A stretch of 64,000 bases of DNA from Magnetococcales bacterium (lineage in GTDB: Bacteria; Pseudomonadota; Magnetococcia; Magnetococcales; JADFZT01). Of this stretch, positions 1 to 8,706 are shown piece by piece. The stretch is from positions 2,044 to 66,043 of the forward strand of contig JADFZT010000008.1 in assembly GCA_015232395.1 (NCBI GenBank), given 5' to 3'. The notes below the pieces were generated by a model, which did not search any database, was not told where the DNA came from, and saw only the letters and a list, made by a program, of their open reading frames with translations. Positions within the stretch are counted from its first letter, which is position 1; each line of letters opens with the position of its first letter. Both the position numbers and the translations under genes were made by a program.

Positions 1-62
1 CGTTTCGGTTACCGAGTAGGCGCTTTTTCACCAAATATCCAGGACAGGACGCCAAGTTCGGC

Positions 63-2861
63 GTGGACCATCAAAATGCCCCTGAACGGGGTTGGCGCTT
101 CCTGGCTCTTCTGCTTCCTCTGATCAGCCTTTTCTCCCTCTCTACCCTACCCGCCTCTGCACGTGCCGACGGGGTGATCATCAACGAAATCATGGCAGCC
201 AACGCTGCTAGCCACCTGGATGAAACTTTCGGCAATTTTTCTGACTGGTTTGAACTCTACAACACCGACATCCACTCTCTGGATCTCAGCGGCTACACCC
301 TGACCGACGATCTCACCAAGCCTGCCAAATGGCCCATTCCCGAAGGAATTGTCATTGAGGGAGGTAGCTCCCTGGTTTTTTGGGCTGACGATGCCAACCA
401 GGATAATCACACCAACTTTCAGCTGGAACAGAGCGGTGAAACCCTGGGGCTTTTCACCCCAACAGGGGAGCTGGTCGATAGCGTCACTTTCGGCCCCCAG
501 GTCACCGATGTCTCCTATGGCCGCATCTTGGGAGGGAGCGATGTATGGCTCTATTATGCCGTTCCCACCCCCAACGATATCAACAACACCAACGGCCTAT
601 TCGAGGCCACACAGGCGCCTCCCCCCACATTTTCCCTCTCCGGGGGCATGCTGCAATCCCCCCAGGAGCTGCGGATTTTTACTGAAACCACTGGCGGGAT
701 CATCCGCTTTACCACGGACGGAACTCTGCCGACTCCCAATGATCTGGACGCCTCTATTCTCTACGACACCCCCCTCACCATTAACACCTCCACCATTATC
801 CGGGCCCGGGTCTTCTCAGAGGAGTTCCTCCCCAGTCGAACCGTCACCCGCTCCTTCCTGTTTGCCGATGGTTTTGATCTGCCCATCATCTCTCTGGTGA
901 CCAATCCCGGCTATTTATGGACCGATGAGATGGGGATCTATGTTTTCGGTCCATCGACACCTCCCGACAGCTCTGGAGATGGCAGTGGGGAAACAACAGC
1001 GGATGAGGGAGAGGATGAGGAAGAGGAAGAGGATACACTGGGGGACATGATCTGCCGGGATATGCCGTTCAATTATAATAAAAAATGGGAACGACCCGCG
1101 CATCTTGAGTTTTACCAGAACAATCAACTGGAATTTAAACTCGATGCAGGCATCAAAATCTTCGGAGGGTGCTCCCGCTCTTTTCCACAAAAATCCCTGG
1201 CCGTTAAAGTTCGGGAAAAATATAGCGGTTCGGCCACCCTGGACTACCCGCTTTTCCTCAACAACACCAATCAATACACCTCTTTTGTCTTGCGCAACTC
1301 TGGCGGGGACTGGTTTTCCACCATGTTTCGTGATGCCATGATGCAGAGCCTGCTCGATGGCCGGATGGATATGGATAAACAGGCCTACCGACCCGCCGTA
1401 CTCTTTTTGAATGGTGAATTTTGGGGCATCCACAATATTCGTGAAAAACTCGATGAAAACTATCTGGCGACGCACCACGGAATCGATCCGGAAAATGTCG
1501 ATATTCTCGAAGGGGACGGTCTCGCCATTGCGGGAGAAACAGACCACTATGAAGAGATGGTGGAAAAACTCTCCCAGATGGATCTGGCGGAACCGGAATC
1601 CTTTGTCTATGCCGACAGCGTGGTGGACCTGGATGAGTTTACCAACTATCTCATGGCCCAGATCTACTATTCCAATGGGGATTGGCCGGATCACAACATC
1701 AAGTTTTGGCGCTCCCGGGAGGAGGGTGAAAAGTGGCGTTGGCTACTCTACGATACCGACACCGGTTTTGGCCTGATGGACAGCGAAAGCTACAGCGTCG
1801 ATACTCTGCAGGCAGCCACCTCTACTGAGGATGACAGCAATATCGAATGGTCCACCTTCCTGGCACGTAAGCTTCTGGAAAATAGTTCCTTCAAAGATCA
1901 CTTTCGCCAAGCCTTTGCCATGCACCTTAACCAAACATTCGACATTGATCGGGTGATTGGGGTGATTGATGAATTCCAGTTGAATCTGCAACGGGACATG
2001 GTGGCCCATCTGGACAAGTGGACGGCCATTTCCACCTCTGAAGATCCCATCGTTGACTGGATGGATAACGTCGAGGTGATGCGTGAGTTTGCCCGCAACC
2101 GCCCGGAATATATGTGGACCCATATTTCGGATCGTTTTTCCGAGGATGGGAAGATTGACGTCACCCTTGATACCTCCGGTGAGGGACGTGGCAGGCTGTT
2201 GGTGGAAGATATTGAGGTCATCGACCTACCCTTCACCGGCACATTTTTTGCGGATGTCACCCTGGAAGTTGCCGCTATTCCCGAAGAGGGTTCCCAGTTT
2301 GTGGGATGGGAGGAGCGGGAGGAGGAGGATAATCCTCTGCGCCTGGGCTATTCCGAAAACCTCACTCTCACCGCTCAGTTTGATGAGTTGGCCCCCATCG
2401 TCATTCGGGAAATCCACTACAATCCCTCCTCAAGCCAGGGGGATGATTCTGATTATGAGTTTATCGAACTCATCAACATCGGCCTGACCCCCATTGATCT
2501 GACCGATTATGCCTTCAGCGAAGGGATCGAGATGACTTTTCCCGATGGCAGCGTGATCGACACCCAGGAGATCATTGTGGTGGCTCGCAACGCCGAGACC
2601 TATCAGGATCAGGGGTATCAGGTTTTTGAATGGGAGAAAGGCAAGCTTTCGAATTCGGGGGAGACCCTGACGCTGATCAATGCTGAAGGCAATGAGGTGG
2701 ACCAGGTGACCTATTCCGATACACTACCTTGGACACCCAGTGCGGATGGCGGCGGGGGGAGCTTGGCCCTCATCAACCCGGCCCTGGATAACGCCGCCCC
2801 TGAAAACTGGTGGGTAGGTCCCACCTTTGGTGGCACCCCAGGCTCCGATTCCGTTCTCTAA
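63..2861 (+). CDS. Secreted CotH-kinase-fold protein with lamin-tail domains
   Basis: A 932-residue exported protein. The N-terminus has a hydrophobic signal segment ending in an ASARA-DG site. A lamin-tail (LTD) domain follows at about 36-150, then a chitobiase C-terminal-like beta domain at about 185-265, the CotH region at about 270-650 and a second LTD domain at about 780-900. CotH signatures seen are IREKLDENY and the acidic LLYDTDTGFG motif. CotH proteins are secreted atypical protein kinases or structural spore-coat-like proteins; the substrate here is unknown. An unusual Asp/Glu-rich low-complexity stretch lies near residues 300-325, just inside the CotH region. The start is a GTG with a weak ribosome site, and the frame stays open to the window edge, so a longer N-terminus is possible. 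The VTC gene begins 9 bp after the stop, and this pairing is recurrent in bacteria. Confidence 0.85.
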   Translation: MDHQNAPERGWRFLALLLPLISLFSLSTLPASARADGVIINEIMAANAASHLDETFGNFSDWFELYNTDIHSLDLSGYTLTDDLTKPAKWPIPEGIVIEGGSSLVFWADDANQDNHTNFQLEQSGETLGLFTPTGELVDSVTFGPQVTDVSYGRILGGSDVWLYYAVPTPNDINNTNGLFEATQAPPPTFSLSGGMLQSPQELRIFTETTGGIIRFTTDGTLPTPNDLDASILYDTPLTINTSTIIRARVFSEEFLPSRTVTRSFLFADGFDLPIISLVTNPGYLWTDEMGIYVFGPSTPPDSSGDGSGETTADEGEDEEEEEDTLGDMICRDMPFNYNKKWERPAHLEFYQNNQLEFKLDAGIKIFGGCSRSFPQKSLAVKVREKYSGSATLDYPLFLNNTNQYTSFVLRNSGGDWFSTMFRDAMMQSLLDGRMDMDKQAYRPAVLFLNGEFWGIHNIREKLDENYLATHHGIDPENVDILEGDGLAIAGETDHYEEMVEKLSQMDLAEPESFVYADSVVDLDEFTNYLMAQIYYSNGDWPDHNIKFWRSREEGEKWRWLLYDTDTGFGLMDSESYSVDTLQAATSTEDDSNIEWSTFLARKLLENSSFKDHFRQAFAMHLNQTFDIDRVIGVIDEFQLNLQRDMVAHLDKWTAISTSEDPIVDWMDNVEVMREFARNRPEYMWTHISDRFSEDGKIDVTLDTSGEGRGRLLVEDIEVIDLPFTGTFFADVTLEVAAIPEEGSQFVGWEEREEEDNPLRLGYSENLTLTAQFDELAPIVIREIHYNPSSSQGDDSDYEFIELINIGLTPIDLTDYAFSEGIEMTFPDGSVIDTQEIIVVARNAETYQDQGYQVFEWEKGKLSNSGETLTLINAEGNEVDQVTYSDTLPWTPSADGGGGSLALINPALDNAAPENWWVGPTFGGTPGSDSVL

Positions 2862-2870
2862 GCTTGATCG

Positions 2871-3629
2871 ATGGCCGCCACCCACCATCAGCCCCACGGA
2901 TTGCCCACCTCCCGCCATGAGTGCAAATATTTTTTGCCTGAGCGGCAGGTGGCAGATCTGCGCCAGTTCATGCAACCCTTCATGAAGCTCGACTCCCATG
3001 GGATGGACCGGGAGGGGGGGCGCTATCCCATTGTCAGTCTTTATCTGGACACCCCAGACTTCAAGCTCCACCATCAGACGTTACAGGGGGTGAAAAATCG
3101 CTTCAAGCTGCGGGTGCGAACCTACTCGGATGATCCGGGGGGGCCGGTTTTTTTTGAAATCAAGCGGCGGGTGGATAAAATCATCATCAAGCACCGGGCC
3201 AAGGTTTCCCACCAGGAGGCCCAAGCCCTGCTCTCTGGTTCCGGAGCCCCTTTCATAGGCTCGACTGATAAGTTTATGGAGCTTTCGTTGCGTCTGAAAG
3301 CATGCCCCGTCGTTCGGGTGCGTTATGATCGGGAGGCGTATGTTTCCAGGAGTGGGGATTCGGTGCGGATAACCATCGACAGCCATCTGACCCACCAAAA
3401 AACCTTGGATCCTCTCCTTGCCATGGGGGGAGAAGGGTGGCAGCCTACCCCGGTTGAAGGCCACATTCTGGAGATCAAATTTACCGAACGCTATCCTGCC
3501 TGGGTGCAGGAGTTGATTCGGGCGTTTGAGTTGCAGCGGATTTCGATTCCCAAATATGTGTTGTCGGTGAAGGAGGCCTTTGGCTCTATGCCGAGGTTGG
3601 ATCCTCTCGGACAGCGGCTGCAGACTTGA
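2871..3629 (+). CDS. VTC-domain polyphosphate polymerase-like protein
   Basis: A 252-residue cytosolic protein of the VTC superfamily, the catalytic fold of yeast Vtc4 that makes polyphosphate from ATP. The family's tunnel-lining signatures are visible: HECKYFL near the N-terminus, a YLDTPDF strand, KLRVRTY with two basic residues, FEIKRR, and a C-terminal LEIKF followed by IPKYVLS. Length matches single-domain bacterial VTC proteins without SPX or membrane segments. It lies between CotH and DUF4956 genes, a known neighbourhood. The stop TGA overlaps the ATG of the first of three mini-ORFs that lead into the DUF4956 gene. Polyphosphate synthesis is inferred from the fold; bacterial members of this clade are poorly characterised. 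Confidence 0.85.
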   Translation: MAATHHQPHGLPTSRHECKYFLPERQVADLRQFMQPFMKLDSHGMDREGGRYPIVSLYLDTPDFKLHHQTLQGVKNRFKLRVRTYSDDPGGPVFFEIKRRVDKIIIKHRAKVSHQEAQALLSGSGAPFIGSTDKFMELSLRLKACPVVRVRYDREAYVSRSGDSVRITIDSHLTHQKTLDPLLAMGGEGWQPTPVEGHILEIKFTERYPAWVQELIRAFELQRISIPKYVLSVKEAFGSMPRLDPLGQRLQT

Positions 3630-3685
3630 TGGCCCGGTTGGAGGCTTGATGGACCGTTTGGAAAATTGATGGACTGCTTGGAGAG
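3626..3685 (+). repeat. Three 20-bp tandem units forming a TGATG mini-ORF relay
   Basis: Three consecutive 20-bp units (starting 3626, 3646 and 3666) share the pattern TTGATGG-n6-TTGGA. Each contains an ATG (3629, 3649, 3669), five further codons and a TGA whose last base is the first base of the next ATG. The encoded peptides are MARLEA, MDRLEN and MDCLES. The chain begins at the VTC stop codon (3627-3629) and ends at the ATG of the DUF4956 gene (3689). Purine-rich TTGGAG or TTGGAA lies inside each unit upstream of the next ATG and could serve as a ribosome site. The end of the VTC gene and the start of the DUF4956 gene resemble the unit, so it probably arose by duplication of a TGATG junction. 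Confidence 0.8.
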
Positions 3686-3688
3686 TTG

Positions 3689-4375
3689 ATGGACCTGTTG
3701 CTGGCCATTTTGAACAAACCGATTGGATCGACCCCCATGGAGGTGCTGGAGGCGACGGCGCTGGCCTTTCTCTTTGCTTTTGTTTTGGGGCAAGGTGTCG
3801 CCTGGGCCTATACCATCACCCATAGCGGCCTCTCCTATTCCCGCACATTTACCCAATCCCTGGTGCTGCTGGCGATGGTAGTGGCCATGGTGATGCGGAT
3901 CATTGGGGACAATCTGGTGGTGGCTTTTGGTCTGTTGGGGGCGCTCGCCATCGTGCGCTTTCGCAACGTGCTGAAGGATACCCGGGATACGATTTTTGTC
4001 TTTCTCTCCATTGTCATCGGCATGGGGGTGGGGACGGGAAAATATCTCACCACCATGCTGGGGGCGGTGGCGATAGTGCTAGTGCTTTTTTACCTTCACT
4101 TTACCGGGTTTGGCACCTTGGATCGTTATGACGGACATGTGAGTTTTCTGCTCAGTGGCGGGAAGGGTGAAGGGGATTTTTCTCAAGTGATGCAGCGGTT
4201 TTGCCGAAGTTTCAAGTGTATCTCCCTGCGTCGCAGCCAGGATGCCGCCAACTATCTGTTTCAGGTCAGACTGCGGGATCCGGGTCGAAGTGCGGAATTT
4301 TTGGAGGCGTTGCGGCAGATATCCGGCACCAGCGATGTCGCTTTGGTAGAGCGTGAGGAGTTGACGGAAACATGA
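3689..4375 (+). CDS. DUF4956 family membrane protein
   Basis: A 228-residue inner-membrane protein with about four to five hydrophobic segments in its first 140 residues, including AFLFAFVLGQGVAWAY, LVLLAMVVAMVMRIIG, LVVAFGLLGALAIVRF and a long IVIGMGVGTGKY to FYLHF region. A soluble C-terminal domain of about 85 residues follows. The conserved VRFRN segment after the third helix is typical of DUF4956. Function is unknown, but the family recurs beside VTC and CotH genes. The ATG at 3689 overlaps the stop of the third mini-ORF; a TTG one codon earlier is possible but unlikely. Its own 3' end overlaps the next gene by ATGA, so all four genes of this group look translationally coupled. Confidence 0.8.
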   Translation: MDLLLAILNKPIGSTPMEVLEATALAFLFAFVLGQGVAWAYTITHSGLSYSRTFTQSLVLLAMVVAMVMRIIGDNLVVAFGLLGALAIVRFRNVLKDTRDTIFVFLSIVIGMGVGTGKYLTTMLGAVAIVLVLFYLHFTGFGTLDRYDGHVSFLLSGGKGEGDFSQVMQRFCRSFKCISLRRSQDAANYLFQVRLRDPGRSAEFLEALRQISGTSDVALVEREELTET

Positions 4376-5523
4376 GCCCGAAAGCCCAAAATCGTCCCAT
4401 ACGCAGACCCTTCAAAAGGGTGCTGGCGGATCTTGCCGGGGTGGGCTATCTGGCTGTGTGGCTGGTGGCGGTGGGGGCTATCGGCTTGATTTTGCGGGAT
4501 CGGCTGCAGGTGGCGGAATATACCGGCCTGGCTCAGGGCAGTCGCTATCACGTCTCTGCCACGATCCCGGGCCGGATCGATCAACTCCATGTGGAGCTTT
4601 ACGACCGTGTGTTTGCCGGGCAGCTGGTGGCCACCCTGGAAGATGATCAGGTGATGGCCAAACTGAATGTCGCCAAAGCCAAACTGGATCTCTCCCGGAC
4701 CGAGCTGAAAAAAGCCCATTATGATGTGGTGGATGGGGTGGGTGCCTGGCAGGGGGAGATGCGTCGTTTTGCCATGGATGAAGCCCAGTGGCGCTTGGAG
4801 GCCCTGGCGATGCAGGTGGCTCTGGAAACCGATCGGGTGGAGCTGGAAAAGGTCCATCGGGTGGTGGAGAGGCTGCGTTCCCGCCATGTGGAGGGGTATG
4901 CCACGGATGCGGAGTTGGATGCGGCTGTGTTGGAAGAAAAACGCCTGCGAAAACAGATAGCCGGCCACGAAAAGCAGCTCCGTCAAACCCAGGCCAACCG
5001 GCGTGATGCGGGGGATCGGCTGAAGGGTTTTGTGGGTAATCTTTCCATGGATGGGGATCCGACCACGATTGTCATGGCTCCGCTACAGGTCGCCATTGAG
5101 GTGGAAGAGGCGCGGCTGGAGGAGATTCGGGTGGAGCGACGCAAGCTGATTTTGCGGGCACCGGTAGCGGGCAAGGTAAGCCAGGTGTTGGGGAGGGCTG
5201 GGCAATCTTTGCGGGTGGGTGAATCGGTGGTGTTGATTGACCAGGGGGTGGCCTCTGAGGTGGTGGCGTATCTGCCCGAGTCCCAGAGCCGCAACGCCCA
5301 GGTTTCCCAACCGGTTCAGATCAGCCGCAGCAGCGATCCCACAACGGTAGCCGACTCCCTGGTCTTGCGGATTTCCCCCACCATCGAACCGATCCCCGAA
5401 CGCCTGTGGCCCACTCCCGACCGCCCCATCTTCGGCAGGCCCATCGTCCTCGCCCCCAGCGCTACCCTCCCCCTCCTCCCGGGTGAAAAGGTTCAGGTGC
5501 GCCTTCTCTCTACCACCCAATAG
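4372..5523 (+). CDS. HlyD-family membrane-fusion (periplasmic adaptor) protein
   Basis: A 383-residue protein with one N-terminal transmembrane helix (about 22-42), a first half-lipoyl segment around HVSATIPGRIDQLHV, a long charged helical hairpin at about 95-220, and a second half-lipoyl segment around LRAPVAGKVSQVLGRAGQSLRVGE. This is the adaptor layout of HlyD/EmrA/YibH proteins, which bridge inner-membrane transporters and outer-membrane channels. No transporter or TolC gene is adjacent, so the partner may be the DUF4956 protein or encoded elsewhere. The ATG overlaps the DUF4956 stop (ATGA), which supports one transcript. Confidence 0.85.
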   Translation: MSPKAQNRPIRRPFKRVLADLAGVGYLAVWLVAVGAIGLILRDRLQVAEYTGLAQGSRYHVSATIPGRIDQLHVELYDRVFAGQLVATLEDDQVMAKLNVAKAKLDLSRTELKKAHYDVVDGVGAWQGEMRRFAMDEAQWRLEALAMQVALETDRVELEKVHRVVERLRSRHVEGYATDAELDAAVLEEKRLRKQIAGHEKQLRQTQANRRDAGDRLKGFVGNLSMDGDPTTIVMAPLQVAIEVEEARLEEIRVERRKLILRAPVAGKVSQVLGRAGQSLRVGESVVLIDQGVASEVVAYLPESQSRNAQVSQPVQISRSSDPTTVADSLVLRISPTIEPIPERLWPTPDRPIFGRPIVLAPSATLPLLPGEKVQVRLLSTTQ

Positions 5524-5819
5524 CCCCTTCCCCTTGCACTGTGGGGATTTTCTCTATCAATTGTTTGATAATCGCTCAATCACCACCCCTGTGAGAGAGG
5601 CCTCCCCCAGCTTGAAACTCAAGAATGATATATATAGTTGAATATTTTGCGATTTCTGTTTTTATCTGAAGCGTGTGGTGGGCACAAAAGCAGTGCTCTC
5701 CCTACCGTATATCTGTCGGATGGAACAACTTTGGGAGAGTGAAACCGAGGATAGGAGAAAGGCTGCTGGGAGCGACTGCAAGGGAAGCGCAGGAGAATCA
5801 AGCCACTGCAAAAACCGAT
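5524..5819. other. Convergent intergenic region, no gene seen
   Basis: About 300 bp between two convergent genes. It begins with a weak CCCC/GGGG hairpin followed by ATTTT just after the adaptor stop, then becomes AT-rich. Short open frames on the + strand here are in a low-quality context and I do not support them. Confidence 0.5.
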
Positions 5820-6872
5820 CTAGGCTTTTTTGGCTCGCAACAGCGCCCAGAACACCCCACCCCCAATCGCTCCAGCCCGAACCAGCAGCATGAAGGGGGT
5901 GATGAGGCCGGCGGGGAAATCTTTTTTCAGGGCGGTGATGGAAAAGGGCAGAATCAACAATAGCAGAGGCAGGGAAAAGAGAGCCGGAACCAGCCAACCC
6001 CAATGGGGAAAGAGCCACCACAGGGGTAGCGTGCCCAAAAGCGCCCCCAAAAACAGCACCTGCAACTTTAATGCTTTCGGGGTGTAGGTATCCTTCAGCA
6101 TTTTGTCGGGAAAACGGCGATAAACCACCATCCGCCAATAACCCCGGCCAAATTTCAGCTTATAATAACCCCAGGCGGAGTTGGGATGGTTGAGGTGGGC
6201 GACAACCGCTTTGGGATTGAAAACCATCCGGTGACCCGCTGCCACCATGCGATAGGAAAGCTCGGTATCTTCGTTGTTGGCCACCGGAAAGGAGATATCA
6301 AACCCCTTCATCCCCTGGAAAATCTCCCGGCGAAACCCGGCGGAATAGGTGTCCACCATATCGATGGCCTCCACCCCCGAAAGCATCTCGAACCGCTCTT
6401 CGAATTCCAGCTGGGAAAAGCGCGCCACCCACTCCCGCTGCCGGGTGATATAAGCCCCCTTCACCGCCGCCACCTCCGGATTTTGGAAAGGCTTCAGCAT
6501 CTCCACAATCCAGTCAGGCTCCGGCACGCAGTCCGAATCGGTAAATAAAATCACCTCACCACGGGCTTGACCCGCACCACGGTTCCTGGCAGCGGCTGGG
6601 CCTTGATTTTCCTGATGGAAATAACTTACCGGAAAGCTACGAATGATCTCCCCGGTTTGATCCGTTGAGCCATCATCCACCACGATGATTTCAAAGCTCT
6701 CCGCTGGCTGGGATTGGTTGAGGAGCGCCTCCAGGCAGCCTCTGATGTGGTTTTCGGCATTAAAGGCCGGCACCACCACCGAGACGATCAAGTTATTGCT
6801 ATTGCCCGTCCCCTCCAATCCACTATCCGACTGATCGGATCCATCCCCCTCACCCGAGGCATCCCCCTTCAC
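5820..6872 (-). CDS. Family 2 glycosyltransferase
   Basis: A GT-A fold glycosyltransferase of about 350 residues. It opens with VSVVVPAFNAENHIRGCLEA, has IIVVDDGSTDQT for nucleotide binding and the DxD-like TDSDCVPEPDW metal site, and ends with one or two membrane helices (about 270-335). It should move a sugar from a nucleotide donor to a lipid-linked or surface acceptor at the inner membrane. I prefer the GTG at 6872, which has GAGGA about 10 bp upstream; a TTG at 6881 would overlap the preceding radical SAM gene. The tight spacing shows cotranscription with that enzyme. Confidence 0.85.
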   Translation of the reverse strand: MKGDASGEGDGSDQSDSGLEGTGNSNNLIVSVVVPAFNAENHIRGCLEALLNQSQPAESFEIIVVDDGSTDQTGEIIRSFPVSYFHQENQGPAAARNRGAGQARGEVILFTDSDCVPEPDWIVEMLKPFQNPEVAAVKGAYITRQREWVARFSQLEFEERFEMLSGVEAIDMVDTYSAGFRREIFQGMKGFDISFPVANNEDTELSYRMVAAGHRMVFNPKAVVAHLNHPNSAWGYYKLKFGRGYWRMVVYRRFPDKMLKDTYTPKALKLQVLFLGALLGTLPLWWLFPHWGWLVPALFSLPLLLLILPFSITALKKDFPAGLITPFMLLVRAGAIGGGVFWALLRAKKA

Positions 6873-6874
6873 GA

Positions 6875-8353
6875 TCAGCAATCCTCAGCCTTTTTGATGT
6901 CGGAGCCCTTCAGGAGATATTTGGCAAAGGTTCTCGCGGATTTCAGATTGCGCTTGATCTCCGACGGATGGCGAATCATCTGCCAAAGCTTGTAGAGAAT
7001 GTAACGGGGACGCAGATAAAATTCCCGCCGGGCATCATCACAAAAACGCACCAAATCCTCGCTGGAGAGACCCTCCCCCCGAATGATGGTGTTGTGCAGC
7101 CCCTGGGGGGTCAGCCACTTGGAAAAGTCCCGGGTGGCAATCAACCCCTTCTCCTCAGCCCATTTGAACGCCTCGGTGCCGGGATAGATCATCACCGGAT
7201 AAAACTGCACCGTCTCGGGCGTCAAACGCTTGGCCAGATCCAAGGTGTTGGCCATGGTCTCCCGGGTCTCCCCAGGCAAGCCCACCATAAAGCAGCCGTG
7301 GACCAAAATACCCGCCTTGCGCGCAGACTCCACAAAGGGCTGATATTTTTCCAGGCTCATGGCTTTATTGATGCGATCCAGCAGATGCTGGTTGCCGGTT
7401 TCAAACCCCACACACACACAACGACACCCCGACTCCTGCATCACCTTCATGGTTTCATAGTCAAGATCGGCCCGGGCGTTGGCGGTCCAGGAGATGCGAA
7501 TCCCCCGGCGTATGATCTCTCGGGAAATATCCGCGCACCGCTCCCGATGAATGGTAAAGGTGTCGTCCTCAAAAAAGATCGATTTCACCCCCGGAAAATT
7601 TTGAATGATCGATTCAATCTCGTCCACCACATCCTTGACACTGCGGACCCGCATCTTGTGACCCATCATGGTCTGGGGATAGACGCAAAAAAAGCAGTGG
7701 TGGGGACAACCCCGGCTGGTGGTGATGGTCACCATGGGGTGGAGGCTGTTGGGGTTGAAATAGTTTTCGATGCGGAGAAATTTTTTATAAATGCCGCTCA
7801 CAAACGGCAAGGTATCCAGATCCTCAATCGGACCCCGCTTGGCCGTGCGCTGGGGTTTGCCATCCACCCGGCAGCAAAGGCCAGCCACTTCACTGAGAGA
7901 CATCTCCCCAGCTGCTACCCGGGCCACATCCAGCACCGTCTCGTCATATTCACCCACAGCGATGGCATCGATAGCGTCACTCAACACCAGGGACTCTTCC
8001 GGCAGAGCCGAAACATGGGTTCCCACCATCAAAATCAACACCCCAGGCACTTTTTCCTTCAGGGTTTTGCAAATATCAGCATCGTTGTAAATCGACGGGG
8101 TGCTGGTATCCACCACGATCAACCCGGGCCCCAACTTGTCGATACGCTGCAAAACATAATCCAGATCGTGATCGTCCGCCGGAGCATCAATCACATCGAT
8201 CTCATGCCCCTTCGCCTCGGCCAACGCCGCCGCCGAACAAAGCCACAAGGGAAAATACAAAGTCCCGCTCTTGGTAACCGCTGGGCTCCGCTGAGGCCGG
8301 GAATAGTTTTTCAGAAAGGGGGGGTTCAAAAAGGTGATCTTGGTTCGACTCAT
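6875..8353 (-). CDS. B12-binding-domain radical SAM enzyme
   Basis: A 492-residue protein with an N-terminal cobalamin-binding-like Rossmann domain (about 1-150) and a radical SAM barrel. The [4Fe-4S] cluster motif is CPHHCFFC, with cysteines at 216, 220 and 223. The downstream FFEDDTFT and CVGFETGN segments are typical of the BchE/HpnJ-like class. Such enzymes catalyse methylations, ring rearrangements or other radical chemistry on lipids and metabolites; the substrate cannot be told. The following glycosyltransferase is contiguous, so a modified glycan or lipid is a reasonable inference. Confidence 0.88.
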   Translation of the reverse strand: MSRTKITFLNPPFLKNYSRPQRSPAVTKSGTLYFPLWLCSAAALAEAKGHEIDVIDAPADDHDLDYVLQRIDKLGPGLIVVDTSTPSIYNDADICKTLKEKVPGVLILMVGTHVSALPEESLVLSDAIDAIAVGEYDETVLDVARVAAGEMSLSEVAGLCCRVDGKPQRTAKRGPIEDLDTLPFVSGIYKKFLRIENYFNPNSLHPMVTITTSRGCPHHCFFCVYPQTMMGHKMRVRSVKDVVDEIESIIQNFPGVKSIFFEDDTFTIHRERCADISREIIRRGIRISWTANARADLDYETMKVMQESGCRCVCVGFETGNQHLLDRINKAMSLEKYQPFVESARKAGILVHGCFMVGLPGETRETMANTLDLAKRLTPETVQFYPVMIYPGTEAFKWAEEKGLIATRDFSKWLTPQGLHNTIIRGEGLSSEDLVRFCDDARREFYLRPRYILYKLWQMIRHPSEIKRNLKSARTFAKYLLKGSDIKKAEDC

Positions 8354-8635
8354 GGGTTACCCCGTTATGTGCTGGCCCACAGGAAGGACGCCCCCCCTAT
8401 GAAAACCCTGTTATTTTCAAGATACAAAGCCCCTTCCCCACCGGATGGCTCCAGCTTGAGGGGGAATGTCCGTTGGCAGGACGACCCATTCACGAGGAGT
8501 AGGCGATTGTTCGACTTTGAGTTCAATCGAAATAGTTTGGCTTGCCTGGAAAGTAAAGTCAAAACCGTGAGGGTTCCCCCCTACACCCCACAGGGGGATG
8601 TCATGTAAATTCAAAAGATTAAAGATACAGATCAA

Positions 8636-8667
8636 AAGAAAGACCTTGGGGGGAAAGAATCCCCCCC
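8636..8667 (-). terminator. Putative terminator after the AMP-ligase gene
   Basis: Reading on the - strand after the AMP-ligase stop, TTGGGGGG pairs with CCCCCCAA over a loop of about 8 bases and is followed by a T-rich GGTCTTTCTTTTG tract. The stem is G/C-rich and the T-run is interrupted, so this is a moderate call. The remaining bases of the 8354-8706 gap hold only short frames without family resemblance. Confidence 0.45.
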
Positions 8668-8706
8668 AATCCCCCCCTCTTTTTTTTTAATCGTATAAAG
8701 TCAAAA

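Noticed and set aside
6968-8608. A 546-codon + strand open frame across the radical SAM gene
   Set aside because: It is antisense to a gene with clear cluster and fold motifs; its His/Gly/Pro-rich product is a typical shadow of GC-biased codons.
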